From NCBI GenBank assembly GCA_004557805.1, contig SFFS01000157.1, forward strand, positions 1 to 8,281: a stretch of 8,281 bases of DNA, read 5' to 3'. This DNA comes from Clostridiales bacterium (GTDB lineage Bacteria > Bacillota > Clostridia > Christensenellales > Aristaeellaceae). Below, piece after piece: positions 1 to 6,814 of this stretch (position 1 is its first letter; every line of letters starts with the position of its first letter). The notes below the pieces were generated by a model. It had not been told where the DNA came from, did no database searches, and saw only the letters and a list, made by a program, of their open reading frames with translations. The translations under genes were made by a program, and so were the position numbers.

Positions 1-1
1 G

Positions 2-178
2 CACGCGGGCTTTGTCATCAACACCGGCAGCGCCACCTGCCGGGACATTTTAGCTCTCATCCGGCTGGTGCGGGAGACTGTCCTTCGAGAGACCGGGGTC
101 ACCCTGGAGCCGGAGGTCCGCCTGTTGGGCTGTACCTTGGAAGCAACACCTGAACACAAAGGAGAACCAAAACCATGA
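2..178 (+). CDS. murB: UDP-N-acetylmuramate dehydrogenase (MurB), C-terminal end, 5' part outside window
   Basis: MurB reduces UDP-GlcNAc-enolpyruvate to UDP-MurNAc with NADPH and FAD in the cytoplasm, an early step of peptidoglycan synthesis. Only the last 58 codons are here, open from the left edge. The segment starting HAGFVINTGSAT, followed by an amphipathic helix and the ending EPEVRLLG, matches the C-terminal substrate-binding domain of type II MurB proteins, which normally end at or just after that motif. Here a 15-residue Lys/Glu/Pro-containing tail follows before TGA. The stop overlaps the start of the next gene as ATGA, so the two are probably co-transcribed and translationally coupled. 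The enzyme core, including the FAD domain, cannot be seen, so whether the full protein is active or a diverged paralogue is unknown. The family call rests on recognising the C-terminal motif, not on a search. Confidence 0.72.
   Translation, partial: HAGFVINTGSATCRDILALIRLVRETVLRETGVTLEPEVRLLGCTLEATPEHKGEPKP
158..164 (+). promoter_or_regulatory. Ribosome binding site of the 188-residue gene
   Basis: The purine run AAAGGAG lies ten bases before the ATG at 175 and inside the tail of the upstream murB-like frame. It supports this start and the ATGA coupling of the two genes. Confidence 0.7.
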
Positions 179-741
179 ATGATCGCTTTTATGTGGTGAT
201 GCAGGCCATGAGCGGCAACGACCGCCACGAGACCCGCTTTGAGCACTTTGAAAACCTGCAGGACGCCGAGCAGATGGTGCAGGACTGGATGAGCCGGTAC
301 ATGGCCATCGACTGTATCCCCTATGACCAGGTGGAGGCCGTTAAGGGCCAAAACGGCGGCCAGTTACCCGACGCCGTTTTTCCCTGCCCGGAGGTGAAGG
401 AGCCCAAGGACTTGGAGAAGTACAACGGCTACCACGACCTGGGGGGTCTGGGCTATCTCTTCAGCCTGTTCCTCTATGTCATCTATGACGAAGCCTCCGC
501 CCTGCGCTTTAAAGGGGAGCTGAACCGGGAGTATCGCATCGACACGGAGTACAGTACCCGAGCTGACCGGATGCTGGCAAACCTCCAGTCCTTTGTGGAT
601 TACTTTAAGGATCGCAGCCTGGATATCTCTCAGGCGGAGGCCGAGATCCGGGAGTTTATGAAGCGGGACGGCTTCAACCCCTTTGAAGCGGTGGAGGAGT
701 ACGACGAGATCGTGGATATGAGCGACCGCTGGGGCATCTGA
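175..741 (+). CDS. Unrecognised acidic 188-residue protein
   Basis: I do not recognise the family. The start is supported by AAAGGAG ten bases upstream, and the frame ends at TGA just before a strong terminator. The protein is soluble-looking and very acidic, with no signal peptide. The stretch around residues 88-106 (GYHDLGGLGYLFSLFLYVIY) is hydrophobic and aromatic, long enough to be one membrane segment but more likely a buried core helix given the charged context. Residues 107-165 look helical and rich in Glu, Arg and Asp. The C-terminus repeats short acidic motifs (EEYDEIVDM). I considered ArdA-type antirestriction proteins, which are also small and acidic and common in mobile elements, but the parts of that family I remember do not align. 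The 4-bp overlap with the murB-like gene suggests a shared transcript. Size and acidity would fit an accessory-element protein, but that is only a guess. Confidence 0.8.
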   Translation: MNDRFYVVMQAMSGNDRHETRFEHFENLQDAEQMVQDWMSRYMAIDCIPYDQVEAVKGQNGGQLPDAVFPCPEVKEPKDLEKYNGYHDLGGLGYLFSLFLYVIYDEASALRFKGELNREYRIDTEYSTRADRMLANLQSFVDYFKDRSLDISQAEAEIREFMKRDGFNPFEAVEEYDEIVDMSDRWGI

Positions 742-765
742 ACAGGCAAAAAATGAGCGTACCGA

Positions 766-806
766 TTGGGAGGAGCTTCGCAAGGAAGCTCCTCCCAACG
801 CTTTTT
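766..806 (+). terminator. Strong rho-independent terminator
   Basis: A perfect 14-bp inverted repeat (766-779 with 785-798, arms TTGGGAGGAGCTTC and its complement) encloses the five-base loop GCAAG. It is followed after CGC by a run of five T. It starts 25 bases after the stop of the 188-residue gene, so it ends the murB-like operon. The T run lies only on the plus-strand side, so it should act on rightward transcription. Confidence 0.92.
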
Positions 807-842
807 GTAACGTCAACCAAATAGAATCGGGGGGAAGAGAAA

Positions 843-872
843 ATGACCACAAAAAGCCTAACCCAGCACCTG
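843..872 (+). pseudogene. 5' stub of a plus-strand gene cut at a junction
   Basis: An ATG at 843 follows a purine-rich stretch (GGGGGGAAGAG at 829-839), and the first codons read MTTKSLTQHL, like an authentic gene start. The frame stays open to a TGA at 1002-1004. From about 873 on, however, that DNA is the antisense of a minus-strand gene fragment with well-formed protein sequence, so the rest of the plus-strand frame is spurious. I infer that the real gene was cut off here. Function is unknown. The exact cut lies somewhere between about 850 and 875. Confidence 0.4.
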
Positions 873-1169
873 TCACAGGTGCCGCAGATTGACGCGGTAC
901 TCCCGCAAATCCTCTTCCGGTACCGTTTCCATCATTTTATCAAGCGCGGCAGCAAGGGCAGCTTTATCCTCTGGCAGGGTGCCTTGAAATTGAAACGCAT
1001 TTGACGCGCCCAAAGCGGCAAATTGAGTGGGGATCTCTAAGTTTTCAAGTAAAGTGCGAATCTCCTTATATTTTTCAATTTCTCCTGCCTCTTTCCAGTT
1101 GCCCCGTTGTATTTCCTGATAAAGCGCTGAATTCTGGTAAATCGTCAGCATATTGACGCCAATCAGTTG
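873..1169 (-). pseudogene. C-terminal fragment of a probable radical-SAM family enzyme
   Basis: On the minus strand a frame reads from the junction near 1169 through LIGVNMLTIYQN to the ending EYRVNLRHL and a TGA at 873-875. The ATG at 1151 is internal to this recognisable run: the codons just upstream (L-I-G-V-N) continue it, and I see no ribosome binding site, so it is probably not the true start. The sequence contains an ALGASNAFQFQGTLP segment followed by an acidic helix. From memory this resembles the C-terminal region of clostridial radical-SAM enzymes, so the N-terminal CxxxCxxC barrel would be missing. The piece is about 46% GC, clearly below both neighbours, so it probably comes from another genome or genomic region. 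The family name is tentative; fragment status is better supported, because there is no upstream body of the gene. Confidence 0.45.
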
Positions 1170-1408
1170 CGGATGGAGTTGGTTGCGACCATGTGGCGGT
1201 TGAGCACGTTCGCAGTGCCGCTGGTAGCGTAAATATCAAAGCCAAGAGCCTCGAAGCGCTCACCGATGCGGATTGCCTCCTGCTTGTCCGAATCGCGCAC
1301 CGAAATGAGCACCGCTCCCTTTTTCTTCATCTGGAAGCCCGCGCCGGTCAGCCCCTTGAGGAGCGCCTCGCGGAACGAAGTTGAAACGCCGAGCACCTCG
1401 CCCGTGGG
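1163..1408 (-). pseudogene. carB: Internal fragment of carB (MGS-like domain of carbamoyl-phosphate synthase large chain)
   Basis: Residues 365-444 of the minus-strand frame ending at 1163 read TGEVLGVSTSF, then KKKGAVLISVRDSDK, then GFDIYATSGTANVL and MVATNSIR. This is the order seen in CarB where the second ATP-grasp half passes into the C-terminal MGS-like (methylglyoxal synthase-like) allosteric domain. CarB makes carbamoyl phosphate for arginine and pyrimidine synthesis. Only about 80 of the roughly 1070 residues are present. The start of the fragment is fused in frame to a BatA-like protein, and it ends at an out-of-context TGA where CarB would continue for several tens of residues. It cannot have CarB activity. 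Its GC content resembles that of the right-hand DNA, so it may come from the same or a related genome. Confidence 0.75.
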
Positions 1409-2497
1409 ATTCACTGCGAGAATCGCGCCCGATTCCGGCAGCGTTTCAGGCAGTACGCCGTCGTAGACGTAAAGATCGTAGGCGGCGGCCGTCTGCGCGT
1501 CGCCCGGCGCGGCAAGATCAACCGTCATGCGCGCGTCCAGCCCGAGCGCACGCTCCAGAAAGATATTGCCCGAAGTGACCAGCAGCGCCCTGCGCTGCGC
1601 GGCAACCTCGCGCACGGCATAGCGCACGTTATCCGCGGCAAGCGCGTCGTCGTCCGCCAGGCGAACGGTTACTGTTTCCGCGTTTTCCGGCAGCGAAAAG
1701 CGCACGCCCGTTTCCTCGCCAGCGGCGAGGGACACGGTGCGCACGTCGCACAGTGCGCCGTCGGAATAGCATTCCAGCGTGGCGTCGCACGCCGCGCCGT
1801 AATTTTTCACGCGCGCGAAGGCGGATCCGCTTTCGGGCTGCATCGTCGCATCGAGCAGGGCGCGGTTCTCGCCCGGCTCGCCCACGGCGGCAATCGCGCC
1901 GTCGGAAAGCGAAAGCGATGCGTCGTCGGTAAACACGTATACGCGCAGACCCTCGATGTCGCGGCGCATCGCGCGCGCCAGCGCCAGCGCGCCCTCCATG
2001 TCGCTCCCGCCGTTTTCAGGCTGCAAATTTTCAATCGCGCGGCGCGCCAGCGCGTGATCGTTCGTGCGGGAAACAGGCTGCTCGAACGCCGCGCCGGCGG
2101 CGAGGATCGTCACCGCGTCCGCGTCGCGCAGGCCGTCGAGCATTTGCAGAGCCTTCTTCTTCGCGCGTTCCAGACGGCTTACGCCCTGCGAATCGACCGC
2201 CTGCATGCTGGCCGACAGGTCGAAGATGAGCACCGCGTCGCCCTGCGTGCCGCCGGTCGTAGCCGGGCGCATCAGCGCGAAGGTCAAAAGCGCAACCATC
2301 AGAATTTGCAGCCAGAGCAGCAGCCGGCTGCGCAGCTTCTGAAACGGCTTGCTCTGCGGTGCTTCGCTTTCCATGCGCTTCCACAAAAGCAGGCTGGGGA
2401 CGTCCTCGCGCTTTGCGCGCTTTTTCAAAATCCACAGCAGAATCACCGGGATGAGCGCCAGCAGCGCCCATGCGCCGGAGGGTCGAAGAAATTCCAT
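1163..2497 (-). CDS. BatA-type vWA membrane protein, truncated and fused in frame to a CarB fragment
   Basis: Residues 1-80 carry two membrane segments (about 8-26 and 58-76) around a short basic loop, the arrangement of the aerotolerance-regulator N-terminal (BatA) domain. A vWA domain follows from about residue 88, with the MIDAS motif DLSAS at 93-97, a GGSDMEGAL loop at 163-171 and FTDD at 189-192. Residues 225-300 look like a beta-rich domain. Residues 340-362 (DLYVYDGVLPETLP) look like the start of the usual C-terminal part. BatA/WFA-type proteins normally continue and end with a further membrane segment; here the sequence switches at about residue 363 to CarB. The start is supported by AAAGGA six bases upstream. 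It lies 16 bases after the DUF58 gene, so it is the third gene of a MoxR-DUF58-vWA operon. In such modules the vWA protein is thought to sit in the membrane and work with the ATPase. The N-terminal identity is firm; the natural C-terminus is lost. Confidence 0.88.
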   Translation of the reverse strand: MEFLRPSGAWALLALIPVILLWILKKRAKREDVPSLLLWKRMESEAPQSKPFQKLRSRLLLWLQILMVALLTFALMRPATTGGTQGDAVLIFDLSASMQAVDSQGVSRLERAKKKALQMLDGLRDADAVTILAAGAAFEQPVSRTNDHALARRAIENLQPENGGSDMEGALALARAMRRDIEGLRVYVFTDDASLSLSDGAIAAVGEPGENRALLDATMQPESGSAFARVKNYGAACDATLECYSDGALCDVRTVSLAAGEETGVRFSLPENAETVTVRLADDDALAADNVRYAVREVAAQRRALLVTSGNIFLERALGLDARMTVDLAAPGDAQTAAAYDLYVYDGVLPETLPESGAILAVNPTGEVLGVSTSFREALLKGLTGAGFQMKKKGAVLISVRDSDKQEAIRIGERFEALGFDIYATSGTANVLNRHMVATNSIRN

Positions 2498-2503
2498 AGC
2501 GAA

Positions 2504-2509
2504 TCCTTT
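2504..2509 (-). promoter_or_regulatory. Ribosome binding site of the BatA-type gene
   Basis: AAAGGA on the minus strand, six bases before the ATG at 2497, in the 16-base gap after the DUF58 gene. It supports translation start at MEFLRPSG. Confidence 0.6.
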
Positions 2510-2513
2510 CGTA

Positions 2514-3371
2514 CTATGCGATCAGCCCGCGGCGGCTCAGTTCGCGCAGCATCTGTTCCTCAAACGGCTCTTCAGGCAGGAGAAAAATATGCGTCATACC
2601 GTATTTGCGGCAGAACGCGGCGATTTCGCCGACGTATGCGCGCGCAGTTTCCCGGTAGCGGCGCAGGGTTTCATACCCCGCCGAAAGGACGAGCCGCGCG
2701 CCCGTCTCGCCGTCGCACAGCTCCACCACGTCCTCCAGAAGCGGCTCCCACTCGGCATGACTCATTACCTGCAAAACGCTGACCTCCTGCTTGCGATACA
2801 AAAGCGATTGCAGCGCGCGCTGATATCCGCCCTCGTCGAGCAGATCGCTGACGAGAACCGTCATGCCGCGTCCTGCGGGCAGCATCGTCTGCGCAATGCT
2901 TTCGTAGAGCGCGGTTTTGCCCGCAGGCCGTGTTTCCTCCACGAAAGAGACGAGCTCAGGATAGCTGTGCCGGCCCTGCAGCGGGCGCGTATGGCGCGTC
3001 GCGCCGTCCGAAACGGCGTATACCGTCACGCGGTCGCCGCCGCACAGGCACAGATAGCCCAGCGTTTCAATCAGCTGCTTTGCCGGCTCCCATTTGCCGA
3101 ACCCCATCGACGCGCTCGCATCGAGAATCAGGTGCACCTGCTGCTCCTGCTCCTCCATGAAAAGCTTCAGGAACAGCCGTTCAAAGCGCGCGTAGGCGTT
3201 CCAGTCGATGCGGCGCACGTCGTCGCCGATGGAGTATTCGCGGAAGTCCGAAAACTCCACGCTGCTCCCCAGCGCCTTCGATCTGCGCAGCCCGCCCGCT
3301 CCGCCTGAGGCCGGATGGCGCATGCGCAGCGCAAGCGCGTCGAGCCGGGTGAGAAATGCGTCGCTCAGCAT
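2514..3371 (-). CDS. DUF58 family protein with vWA-like MIDAS
   Basis: The 285-residue length is usual for short DUF58 proteins without membrane segments, and none is seen here. The family signature is at residues 40-71 (FSDFREYSIGDDVRRIDW, then an aromatic/Arg stretch ending FLKLF). It is followed by a hydrophobic strand and the metal-site motif DASAS at 84-88; VLVSDLLD at 172-179 supplies the further Asp expected of a vWA fold. DUF58 proteins are coded next to MoxR ATPases and are considered their adaptors or clients; the molecular function is not established. The start at 3371 is supported by AGGAGC at 3378-3383, which overlaps the last codons of the moxR gene. The gap to moxR is 13 bases and to the BatA-type gene 16 bases, which argues for one transcript. 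I see no sign of damage. Confidence 0.92.
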   Translation of the reverse strand: MLSDAFLTRLDALALRMRHPASGGAGGLRRSKALGSSVEFSDFREYSIGDDVRRIDWNAYARFERLFLKLFMEEQEQQVHLILDASASMGFGKWEPAKQLIETLGYLCLCGGDRVTVYAVSDGATRHTRPLQGRHSYPELVSFVEETRPAGKTALYESIAQTMLPAGRGMTVLVSDLLDEGGYQRALQSLLYRKQEVSVLQVMSHAEWEPLLEDVVELCDGETGARLVLSAGYETLRRYRETARAYVGEIAAFCRKYGMTHIFLLPEEPFEEQMLRELSRRGLIA

Positions 3372-3384
3372 TTCAACGCTCCTT

Positions 3385-4365
<981 letters not shown>

Positions 4366-4374
4366 CTGAACTCG

Positions 4375-4380
4375 GCTCCT
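4375..4380 (-). promoter_or_regulatory. Ribosome binding site deciding the moxR-type start
   Basis: AGGAGC on the minus strand nine bases before the ATG at 4365. The longer reading from 4503 has no comparable site, so this fixes the 326-residue start. Confidence 0.75.
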
Positions 4381-4394
4381 TTTTATTTTTTTCA

Positions 4395-4409
4395 GGCGGC
4401 TATGCCGCC
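4395..4409 (-). promoter_or_regulatory. Small hairpin in the leader of the MoxR-type gene
   Basis: GGCGGC and GCCGCC form a 6-bp stem around a three-base loop, 14 bases upstream of the ribosome binding site. On the minus strand an A-rich stretch follows, so it is not a terminator for this gene. It could stabilise the 5' end of the message, or be part of a weak terminator for plus-strand reads, where four T follow. Function unknown. Confidence 0.4.
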
Positions 4410-4422
4410 CTTTTGTGAAAAC

Positions 4423-4501
4423 GACGGGGAACGGCGGGAGGACGGCGGGGAACGGCGGGGGCTTTGCCCCCGCGCCCCCAGCAGGAACCTGAGGTTCCTG
4501 C
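4423..4501. repeat. GC-rich double-hairpin cassette with direct repeats
   Basis: The left half holds two imperfect copies of a GACGG(C)GGGGAACGGCGGG unit (4423-4440 and 4441-4461). Then comes a hairpin with arms GCGGGGGC/GCCCCCGC (4455-4462 and 4466-4473, loop TTT) and a second with arms GCAGGAACC/GGTTCCTGC (4481-4489 and 4493-4501, loop TGA). Short cassettes of a dinucleotide-like 'product' hairpin plus a G-run/C-run hairpin are, from memory, dispersed between genes in many clostridial genomes. Here the cassette lies between the tandem repeat array and the MoxR-type gene. Whether it is mobile, regulatory or inert is unknown. Neither hairpin is directly followed by a T run on either strand, so I do not call a terminator. 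Confidence 0.6.
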
Positions 4502-4518
4502 ACCTCCCGGTTAGGATT

Positions 4519-4610
4519 TTTCTGCCTGTCTCACTGCTGCGCCGCTATTCTTCGTGCATCGGGCACAGAGGGGAAGCGGCAGCCGCAAAATCTCTGCATT
4601 TCAGGGTTCT
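4519..4610. repeat. Shortened, degenerate leftmost unit of the tandem array
   Basis: The landmark TATTCTTC (4546-4553) followed by a GGGCAC, then GCGGCA, CCGCAAAA and ATCTCTGCATT, occurs in the same order as in the full units to the right. It is compressed: from this landmark to the same one in the next unit is 162 bases, against about 285 elsewhere. This looks like a unit with an internal deletion of about 125 bases. Confidence 0.5.
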
Positions 4611-5455
4611 GTTTCATCCACAGACTGCGTTTTTCTTCAGCGCCTGCGCCTCCCACTTGAAAATTCAGGGGTTAGAGCATAACCGCTTATTTCCCCGCCC
4701 TGCCATTTATTCTTCACGTGGCAGGCACGCCGGTAAAAAGCACGCAAACATCGCCATACAAACTTAGCAACATCCGTACCTCACGCCATCATGAACGTCA
4801 GAACTCTGTCCACACCCCAGCAAAACTCCGTTCCACCACTAAATTTCCGCATTGTCCTTCGGTTGAATGCTCGTTTCGCATTTCGCTTTCAGGGTTCTGT
4901 TTCATCCACAGACTGCGTTTTTCTTCAGCATCCGCGCCTCCCGCTTGAGAATTCAGAGGTGGGCGGAAACGCCTATTTCCCTGCCGCGCCACTTATTCTT
5001 CACGCGGCGGGCACGGGTGAACAGCGTACAAACATCGCCACACCAACTTAGCTTAGCGGCATTCACAAAACCACATGCGTCAGGACTTTGTCCATACCCC
5101 AGCAGAACTCCGTTCCACTGCTAAGTCTCTGAATTTCCCTTCGGGTTGAATGCTTGTTTTGCGCCGCGCCTTCGGGGGCTGTTTCATCCACAGACTGCAT
5201 TTTTCTTCAGTGTCTGCACCTCTCGCTTAAAAGTTCGGGGGTTAGAGCATAACCGCTTATCTCCCTGCCGCACCATTTATTCTTCACGCGGCGGGCACAT
5301 GTGAAAAGTACGCAAACATTGCCGCGGGGACTTAGCGGCATCCGCAAAAACACACAAGCGTCGGAACTTTGCAGCGCCCCAGCAGAACTTCGTTCCACCG
5401 CTAAATCTCTGGATTCCCCTTCGGTCGAATGCTCATTTTGCGCCGCAACTCCATA
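4611..5455. repeat. Three diverged tandem repeats of about 280-288 bp
   Basis: The string GTTTCATCCACAGACTGC starts at 4611, 4899 and 5181 (spacings 288 and 282). TATTCTTCAC starts at 4708, 4994 and 5278 (286 and 284). A CCCCAGCA(A/G)AACT(C/T)CGTTCCAC block has its CCCC at 4815, 5097 and 5377 (282 and 280). Each unit ends with a GGTTGAATGCT- or GGTCGAATGCT-like block, and the last runs out near 5455. Units differ by many substitutions and small indels, so the duplication is old. The array fills most of the 5482-4366 gap between the 443-residue protein and the MoxR-type gene. No convincing protein gene spans it. Possible roles include a regulatory or structured RNA region, a relic of a mobile element, or inert expansion; I cannot decide. 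Confidence 0.85.
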
Positions 5456-5482
5456 GCGCCTTCTCCGTTTTCCCGCCTCTTC

Positions 5483-6814
5483 TTATTTCAGGCTTTCAAA
5501 ATAGTCCGTCACCCACTGCTGAGCGTATCCCGGCAGCGCGGCGTTCTGCACAGCCTCCACGGCCTGCTGCTGATATTCCGGAAGCGCCTGCCCATACGGC
5601 ACGCTCCCGTCGATCGATCCCATGCCCGTTCCAATCTGCGCCTCGGTGACGGTTCCCTTGCCGATCTCTCCGCTTTCGTTCACCGTCTCGCCCGCGCCGC
5701 CCAGCCGGGTCGGATCGTAAATCGTCTCATATTCGCCCGTCTGCTTCTGCGGGTTGCCGGTTCCCTGCTGGTTCCCGGCAGGCGTTTTCGGGCCGGTTCC
5801 GCCGTCCCCGTCGGACGATCCGAGCCCCGCGCCCATCGCCATCGCCTGCGCGGCTGCGCCGCTCTGGCCGCTCATCGCGGCCTGCAAAAGCTGCGCCGCC
5901 TGCGCTGCGTTTCCGGCCTGCATCGCGTTCGCCGCCTCAGAAAGCGCCTGCGCCGCAGTCGCATCGCCCGCCTGCTGCGCCGCGTCGGAAAGCGCGTCGG
6001 CGGCGCTCTGCGCGTCCATCGCCTCCAGCGTTTCCTGCGCGGTCTGACCGTTTCCGTTTTCCAGCGCCTGCGCAATCGATTGCAGCCCCGCGCCGTTGAG
6101 CGCGTTCATCGCGTCGCCCGCGGTGCGCTGCTGCATGGAAAGCAGCCTGCGTTCCGTTCGATCCACGGCCTCCAGCGCGTCGCGCGTATCCTCGCTTCGG
6201 CGCAGCGCCTGCGAAAGCTCGCCCAGCAGCCGTCTGACTTCCGGCGTTTCGGGCTTATCCGCGTCGAGCGCATTCGCGCCCTGTTCCACGCGCTCCGCCT
6301 GCGCGGCCATATCCGCGCGAAACTGCTCGCGCCGCGCAATCAGCGCATCCTGCGGGTTGGGAATGAGAAAACTCAGCGCCACCGCCGCCGCGCACGCAAG
6401 CACGCCGATCCATGTCCCTTTCGGCGCGCGCAGCTTCATCGCCCGGCGCGGTTCAAACGCGCGCAGACTTTCCAGCGCGTCGGCGCGCTGCATCTGCGCC
6501 ATCGGGCTTTCCTCGCCCGCGAGCGCCACAGCCGTCTGCGCGCGCGCCATCAGGCCGAGCGAATCGGCGCGTCTGGCGGCGGTCAGATCCGCGATGGGCC
6601 ATGCGGCGGCAATCAGCGCAGCCGCGCCCGTCAGCCCCACGGCCGCGAAAGCGGCCCAAAGCCACATCGACTCAAACATCCGCAGAAACGACGCGGCACG
6701 CAGCCCCACGACGCACGCCGCCGCGACCAGCGCGCCCCATGCGCCCCATTCGAACGCACGCTGCGCGCGAATTCTTCTTTTGACGGGTGCAAGCGCCCGC
6801 TTCATCTCACGCAT
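5483..6814 (-). CDS. Membrane-anchored 443-residue protein of unknown function in the exporter/MoxR cluster
   Basis: A short basic N-terminus is followed by two hydrophobic segments (about 24-42 and 51-71), a loop rich in Ala, Arg and Met, and a third (about 134-151). Residues 155-330 are strongly Ala/Gln/Glu-rich and helical, with coiled-coil character. Residues 330-358 are a Gly/Asp/Gln/Pro low-complexity linker. Residues 360-443 form a separate domain (YETIYDPTRLGG, then VPYGQALPEYQQQA, ending WVTDYFESLK) that looks conserved rather than low complexity. The plan of membrane hairpin, helical segment and C-terminal domain recalls DUF4175-like proteins found beside MoxR/DUF58 genes, but I would not assign the family. 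The start at 6814 overlaps the permease stop by 8 bases and has AAGGGAAAG just upstream; a Met at position 4 is an alternative. The long helical domain probably faces one side of the membrane as a scaffold; its side is not determined. Confidence 0.85.
   Translation of the reverse strand: MREMKRALAPVKRRIRAQRAFEWGAWGALVAAACVVGLRAASFLRMFESMWLWAAFAAVGLTGAAALIAAAWPIADLTAARRADSLGLMARAQTAVALAGEESPMAQMQRADALESLRAFEPRRAMKLRAPKGTWIGVLACAAAVALSFLIPNPQDALIARREQFRADMAAQAERVEQGANALDADKPETPEVRRLLGELSQALRRSEDTRDALEAVDRTERRLLSMQQRTAGDAMNALNGAGLQSIAQALENGNGQTAQETLEAMDAQSAADALSDAAQQAGDATAAQALSEAANAMQAGNAAQAAQLLQAAMSGQSGAAAQAMAMGAGLGSSDGDGGTGPKTPAGNQQGTGNPQKQTGEYETIYDPTRLGGAGETVNESGEIGKGTVTEAQIGTGMGSIDGSVPYGQALPEYQQQAVEAVQNAALPGYAQQWVTDYFESLK

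Noticed and set aside
175..741. ArdA-type antirestriction protein
   Set aside because: Size and acidity fit, but I could not align it to the ArdA sequence features I know, so the name would be a guess.
4366..4503. N-terminal extension of the MoxR-type ATPase by 46 residues
   Set aside because: The extension lies across the GC-rich hairpin cassette and gives low-complexity Pro/Gly/Ala sequence. A good AGGAGC site precedes the internal ATG at 4365, and family length fits the shorter form.
4614..5192. TCATCCACA in each repeat unit (4614, 4902, 5184) as DnaA boxes and a replication origin
   Set aside because: Each differs by one base from TTATCCACA, they occur once per repeat simply because the units are copies, and there is no dnaA, dnaN or AT-rich unwinding region nearby.
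4611..5455. CRISPR array
   Set aside because: Repeat units are about 285 bp and diverged, with no short identical repeats or unique spacers of uniform length.
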